A DNA stretch of 64,000 nucleotides from Cheilinus undulatus (Eukaryota; Chordata; Actinopteri; Labriformes; Labridae). The stretch is from NCBI RefSeq assembly GCF_018320785.1, contig NC_054885.1, positions 9,608,421 through 9,672,420 of the forward strand, read 5' to 3'. Positions 36,111 to 47,224 of this stretch are shown piece by piece (within the stretch, counting starts at the first letter, position 1; each line of letters begins with the position of its first letter). Position numbers and translations under genes: made by a program. The notes under the pieces are model-generated. The model ran no database searches and was not told the origin of the DNA. It saw only the letters and a list, made by a program, of their open reading frames with translations.

Positions 36111-37180
36111 CCCTCTCTTCTTACATTAGCCTGCTCTCTCTCTCCCCGGATCACCTCTCAATCACTCCTCCTTGCCTCCTTATCTGTCCCCCTTCAGTGT
36201 CTCCTTACAAGCTTTGGTCCACCTACAGCGGCTACACTTTCATTCACTTGCCACTTGCAGTCTGGCTACCCTGGATTAGACATGCAGCCTAAATAGTGAA
36301 TGATCTATTTACAGTTACGTCTTCCTTCTCGCCAACATGATCCACACTTCTTTCTTTCTGTGGTTTTTGCACCCCGCTGTCCTCCCTCTCCCCTCTACAT
36401 CCCCTCCACGTCCCCTCTCCCACCTCTTCCATTAGCCGTGTTTTGTCCCTTTTCATGCCAGAAGAAAAATGTTACACATTGTAAACTTTACTCACTGTAC
36501 AACACCCCGCAGGATTGGATTTCAGAGGCAGACTTTGTGTTTGAACTGCTCTGGCAATTAGTAGAGGATAGACTTACAGCGCACCCACTGCACAATGGGG
36601 GCACAGGCCCAGTTGTACAAGCCACTGTTCCCATCCTGCCCCTCTCCATCTGTCACTCCAGAGGGACTGTGTTGGTTTGTGACAGTGTGTGGCTCTGCGT
36701 GTGCATGGCGGTTTGTGTTTGAATTGCTGTGCTTATGCTTGCATGTCTGTATGAAGTGAATGTACACAAGGTGCAAAAGTTATTTGTACATTTTATGAAA
36801 CCACGTAGGGCTGTACAGCTTGGAGCTGTGCATCTGTTGCTCTGGCAGCACCCACATCTACAGTTTCAGAGTATTTCTCACTGATGCTTATTGCTGCTAA
36901 GCCACAAACGTTGACTTTCTCTTTCCCTGGTGGTGACGGTCTCCTTTAAATAGCTCCTGTTTGCTCAATATTCTATGTTTAAAGTAATTCGTGACCTGGC
37001 ACTAACAGCAGCTCTAGACTTAGAAGTTGAACATTTGACTTGTCAACACTGTCAACAAAATTCCACATAATTTGCCACAGATGGATTTGATTGTTAAAGA
37101 TTCTCTGGTTTTGCAATAGTCTGCATTTTTATGTAGTAAAATTCCATGTCATTGTTTTCCATTGATTCAACTGACATTGA
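36111..37180. other. Noncoding interval
   Basis: A C/T-rich tract (36120-36440) keeps one plus-strand frame open, but the protein it would give is low-complexity and has no start context or splice signals. I see nothing else. Confidence 0.35.
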
Positions 37181-37189
37181 TTGATAAGT

Positions 37190-37930
37190 TGCCAGCCATT
37201 TCACATTCTTACAATCTTTGTTGAGAGTTGTATGCATATCGGTGACGATGCCAAAACAAAACATAGCATAACAGCGGTGGCCAGTGCAACCCTGCCCCAT
37301 CCTAAGACTTCTGAACTAGAAGAGAACCTTCCAAAGCAGCTGGATTGGCCAGATTCCATGTCTGTCATCAGGCAAAGCCATCTTTCTAAGCTCCTGTCTG
37401 AAACTATTGTGCCAGGTCTGAGAATGAACCTGACCAATCAGTGCTATTTGAGAACAACAAGGCAGTAGCTTTGGGTGGTGTTTAGCTATACAGGAGTTCA
37501 ATAGCCATAGCTGCTGCCACTGTAGCAATTAGTTCAGTTGTAACTTTAGTTTGTGCTTCAGTTGTAACAGCAGTTTTATCAGAACTGGCCACTTTTCTTT
37601 GTCAAAGAGCCAAGCGAAAAGCTTCTCTTGGCTGAGACAATGTTTTTCATTCCGGAAGTAAAAATCCCATTCATTTTCTCCGTAGTGGATTTGATTATTA
37701 GTCATATAAAACATAAAGAAAACCGCAGTTTATGTATAATCTCAGGCAAAAATACTTCAATACCCATAATCCTTAAGTGTCAGGGCAGAGTCTTTGATTG
37801 GTGGGGACTCCTAACCTGACACGCCAGATGGATGTGTTTCACACATACAAGATGAATTTCTCCAGTGAGAAACACGCAAACAGGCGGATCCATTTGCTTT
37901 GCAGGGTTAGGGGACTCCAGCTACCATGGA
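37190..37930. repeat. Dispersed repeat related to 51230-51590
   Basis: The blocks CAGATGGATGTGTTTCACACAT, CCAGTGAGAAACACG and ATCCATTTGCTTTGCAGGGTTAG match those at 51241-51590. An upstream block (GTCTGAAAC...GCCAGGTCTGAGAATGA...ACCAATCAG) has a counterpart in inverse form near 51465-51515. The family name is unknown to me. Confidence 0.45.
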
Positions 37931-38476
37931 AATGTCTACCAAGCCTGTGATCGAAAGCTATTAACTGTTGATAACACACGTTGCCACAGTATGAAGCAAT
38001 AAATATGCAAAGTATTACAAAATACATCATCATACAGTAAAGATAAGCATTGAAAAAAGTTTCCGATATGGTTTTAAGGCTTCCTAAACAACAAACGAAA
38101 TGGATCAGGGGACACGTAGTTCCATCCTCCTTGTAAAGAAATATGTTCACTGTCTTGTACCTTTGCTGTTTTTCATTTTGGAGTTTTAAGAATTGTATGC
38201 ATTATATACATTGAATAAATACTAAACACACTATAATACAATTATACAAACATATTTCTAAATCACATGCTACCATGAGTGAATACTCAATCCAAGTACT
38301 GTACGTTTTAGTTGGAAAGATATTAAAAGTGTCAAAATATGAAAAGTTTTAAACAAAAACTAGCGCCATTGAACACTTTCATTTGTATTCAATAGCCACA
38401 TTATAAAGTTTTAAGCCAACTAAGAGATGTGTTCATGCAGATTAGTCTGGCTAAACCACTTTATATGATTTGGACA

Positions 38477-39632
38477 CTATAGATCAGGGTTTCTCAGAGG
38501 CAAGTCTAGGTGTGCCTTGGGAATTTGTACAATGTTATTACTATAATTTTATAAAAAGTACTGTGACCAGTTAGCTGAGCCACAGAAAACCCAATGAATA
38601 GGCCCTCCCCGGTAGTGATTTGTTGATGATATGAGTGCAAGTGTACTGGATCAGTAGCATTGGTGCTAGCGTCCTGGCTAACGGTTCCTTGATTTTGGAA
38701 CTGAAAAGTGTGGCAAACTATCATTGGGTTCGGATGTTGAAATTATTTACCTATCTACTTTTAACTAACTTAACCACTTTAACTACCAATTTCTCCAAAT
38801 TCCTTTGACATCATTTACTTATTTTTGCTATTTTTTGCCACTTCTTTTAGTCATTTAAGTTTATTTAGTCATTTAACACGTTTTTGTCCCGTTTCCTCAC
38901 TTTTTCCCCAATTGTGGCCCGTTTTTGACTCTTCTCTTTGCCATTTTTATCCCATTTTTCTTGATTTTCTCTTAATCTGCCACTTTTAACTCAATATATT
39001 TTTGCCCAATTGCACTATTTCTTTTATATTACTTTAAACCCATTTTTGCCTCTTTTTTGCCCATTTTTGCCATTGTTGGGCTACTTTTTGACCATTTTTG
39101 CCATTGTTGGGCTACTTTTTGACCATTTTTGCCATTGTTGGGCTACTTTTTGAGCAATATTGCCGCATCAGCCCATTTTTGCCAATTGTCACCCATTTGT
39201 TGTCTCTTTTCACTATTATTTAATTCTTCTTAATTAAAGATGTCTCCATTTCTTCTGCTTTATTTTCTATCATACTAATATTTACAAGTATACACACATA
39301 GCGCCCTAGCTATGAAGTCAACATTATTTTCCTAATCATTTAGTTCAATGTGCCCATCCACACCGTTGTTTTGATAAGAGTGTCTATTCTTAGGGTTAAA
39401 TATATTGGTTATCACAGCTTAACTTAACAATGGACCATGGTTTTCCTGACCTCCATGATCCCCCAGTTGGTTGGGACTCAGAAAGCTCTTCCCTTTATCC
39501 CCCCTTGACTGTAACATTATTTAAAGAGGCTATTTCATATGGATATGAATATGGTGTGCCTTGAGATTTATGCTTAACCTTAGGTGTGCCTTGGCAAAAA
39601 AAAGAAGAAGCTTGAAAACCACTGCTATGGAT
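38477..39632. mobile_element. hAT-type nonautonomous element with 8-bp target duplication
   Basis: The element at 38485-39624 (1140 bp) starts CAGGGTTTCTCAG and ends CTTGAAAACCACTG. Both ends carry AGGTGTGCCTTGG. The flanks CTATAGAT (38477-38484) and CTATGGAT (39625-39632) agree at 7 of 8 bases. Its core (38760-39515) is shared, inverted, with the element at 27043-28718. The right end is also seen as a relic at 55490-55593. No transposase is present. Confidence 0.75.
39061..39153 (+). repeat. Perfect 3 x 31-bp tandem repeat
   Basis: Three identical 31-bp units start at 39061, 39092 and 39123, each beginning CCATTTTTGCCATTGTTGGG. The surrounding 38800-39200 is a degenerate version of the same CCATTTTTGCC motif, so the perfect triplet looks like a recent local expansion. 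Confidence 0.9.
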
Positions 39633-40900
39633 GGCCTAAAAGACAAGGTTGTTATCATCCAGCCTTAGTTGGTGTGTTCCTTATGTGCCAAGACGCTTTT
39701 CAGGTTTCATACCATCCAAAGGTGTGCTTGTATATTAGCATCAAGTAAAGTCATGACTTTTATAACCTGGTTTGTTGTTTAACAGCCTGAATAGCAAATA
39801 GCAGCTTATTTCTGTTAACTGTCTTTCACACTAACAGAAGATTTCAGGGAAGAACCTCAGGACAGCAACAAAGGATGGATTGCTCTTCAGGATCGACTGA
39901 CAAGTGTTTGAACAGATGCACAATGTGGACCATCGGGATGATAAAATATACATGATGAATATGGACGCTGGAGGATGAGGAGCGTCTTATAGAGTTACCA
40001 AACAAACTTGACTCTCTCTCCACAACAGAGACCTGGAGGAGGACATGCAAGATCCAAATTCAACCACAAGATTCAAAGAGAGAAGAGGACGCAAGGCAGA
40101 TGACAAAGAGAAGACAAAGAGTTGAAACTTGTATAGGATGAAGATCCAGCCATCTGGAATGATGCATCAAAATGACAAACATGTAGGACAAGGACCAAGC
40201 CTAAAAGCTTAATTTAGACAGAGACTGACACACCGGATGGACAGTAATAGCAGCTACAAAGCCTGAAGTGATCAAATTTTAAGTTGAGCAGCCAAAAGAT
40301 TAGTTGAAAGTTTGGCATTAAAATCCCCAGGAGAGTCAGCCTGTCTCACGTCTGCAAAGTCACATCGTTACACAACGTCATGTTTGATAGCTGAGAACCT
40401 TGACTCATAAATCAATCCTGACCTCCTCATAAAGCTCAATCATAGCCCTACATTCTTCCCCTGAGCATCTCTGGTATGACAAACCTGAGACTCCTCCACT
40501 TCTTTTACAGTATATTTCTAATTCTGTGTATTGATGAAGTGTCACGGTTCATGGAAACTGCCGGATGGCTGCATGTATGCACAGTATGTAGCAACTCCAC
40601 CCTATGGGCCTCCGTGCACTTTGAGGCCTCGCTGACTGACACTGATACCTGTCAAAGGATCCCTGCTGCACTCATTTCCTCACACTGGGAAGTGTCATAG
40701 CACCCTCCTGTGGAAGGGAGGGTACTCATGATACCCCTAAAAGTCTTAACTCCTTTTGCAATTTTAAACATTTTTGTAAAATAGTTGAAATCTTGCTTTG
40801 AATACGACAGCATGATATGCATGTGATGGAGAGGAAGTGAGTGAATGAGGGAGGAAAAAAAAGGAGGGAGGGAGGTTGTGACGGGGGATTGGGGCACCAA
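39633..40900. other. Noncoding interval
   Basis: This is a unique-looking, mixed-composition sequence. Purine-rich parts (39840-40150) show no supportable coding exon. Confidence 0.35.
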
Positions 40901-40924
40901 GCTGTTGTATTAATCTGCAAATTT

Positions 40925-41043
40925 TCTCAGATGACGCAAAAGACCGTGCCTTCGCCTCCCTCTTCATCTCCACATCCCTCCTCTTGCCTGTGTCTCTCCC
41001 GATGCCTCGCTCTTCTCGGATGGGTGACAGTGACGCGCAGCAG
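40925..41043 (+). other. Candidate untranslated or short first exon with strong splice donor
   Basis: A C/T-rich stretch ends in GCGCAGCAG followed by GTAAGCC, a near-ideal splice donor at 41044. An inverted CCAAT (ATTGGGGC) lies about 60 bp upstream of the block. An ATG at 41002 would give MPRSSRMGDSDAQQ in frame to the donor. That frame does not join productively to the transporter exon at 59239, where it would meet a stop. It could be an alternative untranslated first exon of the transporter, the start of another transcript, or chance. Confidence 0.25.
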
Positions 41044-42560
41044 GTAAGCCAGATTTTCACCTTATTATCTCTCCACACTGCATGCTCCTATTCATTCCCT
41101 GCAGACACTCTTTATATCTCTTTCTCTGGTTGTTTTTAGAGTGTTTTGCATGTTTTTTCCTCCAAAAGGATTGTATGACATTTACCATTTTTTGATTATT
41201 GATGAGCATGTTTGTTCAACAAAGTTATCTGGAAAGTTCATTTCCACTGTTTAAAGCCTTCTCTTCCAACATACTGGATATTGAAATTTAACGCCAGTTG
41301 TAGCCTTATTTCCACCCACTTATAGCAATGACGGGTCCAAAAGGTGAGAAAGAGGGGAAACAAGAGGAGAAAGAGAAAGTGTATAAATAGCGGAGCTGTA
41401 CAAGGGGTGAAGAGAGCAGATGTGATAGACAGTCTGTGCTTAAGGAGTTCAAACATCAGATTAATACACTCAGATTATCATCTAAGAGGAGAGGAGGAGG
41501 GGGAGGCATGTGTTTGACATGTGTGGATCTACACACAGATGCAAACAGGATCACATTCACACAAGTTCAAGTGGTTTCTGTCACTTAAACTCCGAGTTAA
41601 CCCAGCATTTGATACTCAGAAATCATTATCTGAAGGTTTCTGGTTGTATTTCTTGCTAGAAATGTTTAAATGTCTAAGCCAATCAGCTCTTCTTTTGCTG
41701 AAAATAGCATAGATTTGGTAGGGTTTTTATTTATTTATTGTTTAGGATATTTATAAAGCAAATCTAAAGCATTTAAGGCTTTAACAAATAAAAATCAGTA
41801 GGGTTGTCACAATACAAGAATTTTAAACTTCAGTACTGTACTAGAAAAACATCAAATTATTGATAACTGTTTTAATAAGACACAGACAGAAATGGAATAA
41901 AATAATTTCCTGTTTTTAGTTGTCAAATATTAAAAGCAAAATCTTGCAGGCTGTCCAAATTGCATTAAATGTTGAAAAAAACACAATGATAGTATCCTTT
42001 TTATAATTTTCTAAATAGACTCTTTATTTTTTATAGCACCAATTTATATCTAACATTAACTAGACTGTCCTCTTTCTAATACTGTATTATTTACAGAGAC
42101 CAAACACTGATCCACCAGGAGCTTAGCACTTGGAAATGACAATATTTTGTAAATTAATAGCCATTTACAAGTCATGATCACACTCATTCTTACTGTCAGC
42201 CAAGACTTTTCCACTGACAGCTACACAAAAAATCCCAAAGTCTTAAAAGTTGGATTTCCTACTAGAAAATCAAATGCCAAAGTTTAGAATTATATAAATC
42301 TTTTTTTTTTTAATGTTTGTTCTTTAGGGATGCACAGTATTATCAACATTATACTGCTTTCAGTAGATGTAAGCTTAAAGAGTTGGTTCTGTTTTGGCAT
42401 ATATGCAAATTTGTGCTTAAATTTTACAGTAAATGTAGAAAACTACTTAATACATTTGTGGAGTTTCTAGCAGAACCAGCAGCCATACCTCTGCCGGAGT
42501 TTTTGTATTTTTTTCTTCCTCATACCTTATAGGTGGGCACAACCCCTGCCACCACCCCTG
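41044..42560. other. AT-rich noncoding interval
   Basis: At 41797-41830 the motif AGGGTTGTCACAATACAAG resembles the end of a miniature element. At 42326 AGGGATGCACAGTATTATC resembles a hAT end. No gene is seen. Confidence 0.35.
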
Positions 42561-42568
42561 GAGGTGGA

Positions 42569-42615
42569 TGCATGATGCTTTGTGCACTGTTGTATGTTGC
42601 ACAAAGCATCATGCA
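42569..42615. repeat. Perfect 18-bp stem hairpin with 11-base loop
   Basis: TGCATGATGCTTTGTGCA at 42569-42586 is the exact reverse complement of 42598-42615. They are separated by CTGTTGTATGT. The arms themselves contain ATGATGC/GCATCAT motifs. The flanks show no target duplication that I can find. It may form a cruciform in DNA or a hairpin in RNA; its role is unknown. Confidence 0.9.
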
Positions 42616-43061
42616 ACAATTTAGATTTTAAGGAGATTTTTACACATTGCTGACATTTTGACACAAGTGTCACCTAATAATGTTGTTTTTATTTTAAAAG
42701 GGAGTAGAAGTGGGATGTAGAGGGTTTGTAGCAAGGTCAGCTGTTTCATTACTTTGAGAGGTTGGAGTGCAGGGACAGAATTAGCAAAAGACAGGTAAGG
42801 AGATGACAGAAAGCGCAGTTCTGGCCAGTCAGTGGATTTGGATGAGGGGTAACGCCAGCTGGGGCAAAAATAAAGGTTGACAAAACCCCTAACTCCTCTA
42901 TCAGCTAGTTTTTTAGTTTAATCTGTTCTCTCTCCTCTCCTCTCATGAAAATGAGGGAGTAGGGGGAGGTAGAGCACAAAGCCCCATCAGGCAGGGGTGT
43001 GTTAGCCCATGTCAGGGCACCACACCCTGAGCTCTGCCTCCCCCACCCTATTGCTAATCTT

Positions 43062-43092
43062 GCTCTCTCTCTCCCTCTCTCTCTCTCTCTCT
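43062..43092 (+). repeat. (CT)n microsatellite
   Basis: A nearly pure CT run lies within a C/T-rich stretch. Confidence 0.85.
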
Positions 43093-43099
43093 ATTCTAA

Positions 43100-43560
43100 T
43101 CTTTCTCATTTTCTCTTTTTTACTCTTAGTCATGTGTCATTTTTGTGTTCTAATTGTTGCACTGTAATCATGAGTGGTGTTAAGAAAGGTAGTATCAGCA
43201 TTGTCACTACCTGGAACTTGCATGTACGGAGCCTGGGTCTGTTGAAGGTGGCATGCTGTTGAGGCTATGTGAGCCATGCAGAAAGGTGGGTAAGATGATG
43301 TCTCCATGTTGGCATGGTGGTTGGTGAGAGCTGGCATGGAGGGGGGGGGCTCTGGGATGCTGGAGATCATTGTTCAGCCCTCTGGAGGTGTTGTGGGACT
43401 ACAGTAACTGGACGAAACACTGAAGAAGGAGGATTCCCACTTGACAACCCCGGTGAAGTGCAGGTTTCTTACTGCCCATGGGTCTGCATGGTTAACTTGG
43501 GGAGGCAGATAGTAATGGATTAGGGATTTCTTTACTGAGCACTGATCCTCTTTATAGGAC
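43100..43560 (+). mobile_element. Possible LINE endonuclease-start relic
   Basis: After a poly-pyrimidine stretch, an ATG at 43170 opens MSGVKKGSISIVTTWNLHVRSLGLLKV. The TTWN.HVRSLG pattern resembles the beginning of the AP-endonuclease domain of non-LTR retrotransposons (TWNVRSL). The frame stops after about 30 codons and the following 300 bp are broken. The call is tentative. Confidence 0.25.
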
Positions 43561-46500
43561 ACACGTAACTTGTGCTTTACTCAGAACTCATTTAAATATA
43601 TTTTCACAATAATTGATAAAATACACCACTTTAAGTCATTTTAAATTTCACTGCTTTTTCGAAAGAGTGGGTAGTGAGGCTGAAATCCATTAAAAAATCT
43701 GAATAACTTTGGTCTTTGGTACCACTTTTTGAGTACTATTTCTACATTTGCTCTATTGATTCCTTGGGTTTTATCTGATCATAGAGTGTATAAAAATGGA
43801 CACAACCCCAGTGACATCACTGGTTTCTGAAAGTCTCAGGTGCTGCAACAGGTGTTCCCCGTGTTTGTTTGCAGGGGCTAAAAGTGACCTTATTTGGAGA
43901 GTAGCAATTGGCTGGCAAATGACAAGTTCTTACATGTTAAGGTCAACACCAGTGGCTATTTGTTGACTTGTTAATGAGCCAGTTAACCTTTGTGGTCTTT
44001 GCAGAGTGAGATTTTATCTGTGGTGGGTTCTGATGCTGAGGCTAGCGGCTAACAGAGACTGGAATGTAACAGAACTGCCATTTGAGCCATCTAACTTCCA
44101 TTAAAAACCATGTAACGTAGCTGTAAACGAGTTTATTTGTGGTGCTAAAATGGGAGTTCTAATTTAGAGCCATATGGAGATTCCTCAGATTTAGGAGCCA
44201 GCCTTAAAGAATAGCAGTTTTTACAATTCTACTATAGTTTACATTACAATACTATAATTTTTTTTACTGGATTGATTGAAGTTGGAATGATGTCAGCTTT
44301 GTTGTTATCTTGTTTAAATCTAAAAGCCTCTAGGCAAAACAAATCAGAGGAATAAAACCGTACAAGGCTAGGGGACTAGCTCCGACATCTGATTCGTTTG
44401 GAGTAAAGGTAATAGACATAACTTTTCACATTATTTAAAGGCTAACACATAATGTGGACTGCAGTCGTTTGGTGACTTAAATGTGCCCAGTGTTCCACAG
44501 AGGTTTGTGATTTGCCAAGTGAATGAGATCAGTTGGAAATCTGTCAGAACAGGAAGGAGCCAAATGCATCAGTCACAGATAATAACCACGAAATCTTGTA
44601 TTCCACTGCACCGCAGGCTAACTAATTTGTTTCTCTTTCTTTTGCCTTGGTAAATATTAACTCACTGTTGTGACAGTCAGCCAGTATTGCGACTTATATC
44701 TGAGAGCGTGCCCAAAGTTTATTTAACAAATTTAGCAGACGATAGTGACTATAGAAATTAAATGGCATTACTACTTGAAATATTAAAGAGACATAACAGG
44801 CTAAGTCATTGGATCCGTTGCAGTCAAAAGTAGCACTACAAACACCTTTCAATGGTGTAAATTTTCCTGCTCGGACATATATCAACTGGTGTGTAAGCGT
44901 TGCCACATGTGATTGACTCTGACCTTCGGAGAGGGGGTTAATACACACAGGTTCAGTCCCTCCCCGCTGTGGAGATCTGCTAAAGCCATGCACCAGACAC
45001 GTGTTCGATGGCAGCTGTGCATATGTTGAAGGAATTAGGTACAACTCTGCTTTGAACTACATAGACACCCAGATGTGACTGTCTGTGTTTGACAGGAAGA
45101 GAAAAAAGGAAGGAGACAGAGTCTACCTATATCCCATTACTGGTGTTTACTTAATGATAACACCATTGTATGAGGAGAGGGAAGAGTTGCACAACCCTGA
45201 TGTAGCTAGTAGCAGTTGAGCTTCTTCTTATCTAATTGGTTACTTATATTGTTTGCTGTCAGCAATATTGCTGTCATTGACAGCTAACATGAGAAGCCAC
45301 ACTTGCAATAGCACTGAAGTTTGACTATTTTTTTAGAGATTATACTATGCAAATGTACACTTTTTTACAGAGAACAAACAACAGAAATAAACAGATGTTT
45401 TTCACATTTATCATGTTGGAAACACTAAATCTTGGGCCAACATTAAGTTGTTTTTTTACACTAATTTTCTTGTTCCTTGTCAATTTATTATTTTTAAGTG
45501 ACATACATTTTAAATAAGCTGAGAATTCGACCCAGCAGCTACTTCTGATGACTTTCTTGAGAGTCCATTAGAAGCTAGCTTCAAAAGCCTAGAAATCTCC
45601 ATTAGGTCCGTGACAGTCTGGCTGTAAACCATCCTTTTCTGACATCCACTCTCATGACTGTTCATCTAAGATGTCGTGAATCTCAGAACGGGAATGTGTG
45701 CTAAATCTTTCAAAACAAAATTAAATCAAACTGTCTATGATTAGGGTAAGGGTTAAGATAACAGTTAGGATACCAAAAGTTAAATGTCAAAAACTTGACC
45801 TACAAAACCCAACTGACTGTACTGTACCCAGCTGTACTGACTGTATCTATAGTGGCTAATCTAGCACCTCTTATAAGTTAGTGCAATATCTGATAATAGT
45901 TTGGCATTTTCAGTTTTTAAAATATTTGTATACTTAAAAACTAAAGGGGAGAATGACTTGTTTTAGCACAGTTTGATAATCCACGAGTTCAACTTAGGAA
46001 AGCCAAAGATCTCTGATAGGTATAAAACTGTTACTTCATCCCCTTTGTCTGCATACTTTACATGTCAGATTTGTTATTATTGCTGTTGTCATAAGTGGAA
46101 ATCCATTGCAAAAATATATGGGTTCAACTTCAGGCCATGCTACACTTTTCCACCAAAACTCATGAGAATTAAGCCAGTAGTTTTTCAGTAATCCTGTTGA
46201 CAATCGGAAACAAACAGCATTAAAAGGAATGAAAAAAAACATAGCCCCTTTAAATAAAAGCTCAGGAACATTAGAAAATGTTGCAAGCAACAAAACAGTC
46301 AAGGCTTTGGGTGGGAAACATCGTCAAGTCATGAAATAGGATGAAAAGAGAAGTTCAATGTCAGTATCTGTAACTAAAAGCCTCCATAAATAAAAACTAG
46401 TTAGTGAAGATGGATGCCTATCCTTGTACCTACATGTCTAATACATTTTTGGTTGATTTTATGTTTAACCTTTATTTAACAAGCAGTATCCCCAGATACA

Positions 46501-47220
46501 TCAGTCTCTTTCTGACCAAGACACAGAAGTTTCACTCATGACTAAAAACAACTATAACAAATAATAGCAACAGCATGAAAACACACTGTTAAAACACACA
46601 CCGAGTAGCACATCCCAAAGAGAACCATAAACAATATTATTTGGCATTATTAAATCGTAATCACATACATGGGATTTGCATAGGGAATATGATAACAAAA
46701 TATGACAGTGAGAGAAAAAAATGGGTAACAGATAAAGAAAAAGAAAGAAAACACCATGACATTACTGCACATCTCATAAGGCCTCAAGAAACATTACAAA
46801 ATATTAATCAAGCAGAGCACAAACGACTTTTTTAACCATTTCAGAGTACATCTAGAGACTATGTTTCATCTTCCAGACACTGAAAGCTCATGCTCAGAGT
46901 GGAGGATGCACAAGGATATACAAGAAAACGTGCTGTAGGGCATCATCGTAGAGCAGCCGTGACCATCCTCATTTGCCTCTGTAGTACGAGGGGAGGATGA
47001 AGGGGCGGAGAGGGGGGATTATATCTCGATCCCTTTGCAAAGCTCACACCAAACAATCAACCATTGGATATAATCCTGTGAGACGCGCACACATCCACAC
47101 ACAGTTACAAACACACATACAGAGATGCCCTTTAAATAAAACACTTCAGTGTTCAGTGTTATCTCTTCTGGTTGGAATTTGTAAGTATTATAATTTATTG
47201 ACACCCCAAGATAATTCAAA
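43561..47220. other. Noncoding interval
   Basis: This is mixed AT-rich sequence. I see no coding exon with convincing splice sites and no clear mobile-element boundary. Confidence 0.35.
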
Positions 47221-47224
47221 AGTT

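Noticed and set aside
36300..36722. 140-codon plus-strand open frame
   Set aside because: It is created by a C/T-rich tract, gives low-complexity protein and has no splice or start support.
43100..43560. Functional LINE ORF
   Set aside because: Only about 30 codons resemble an endonuclease start before stops; kept only as a tentative relic.
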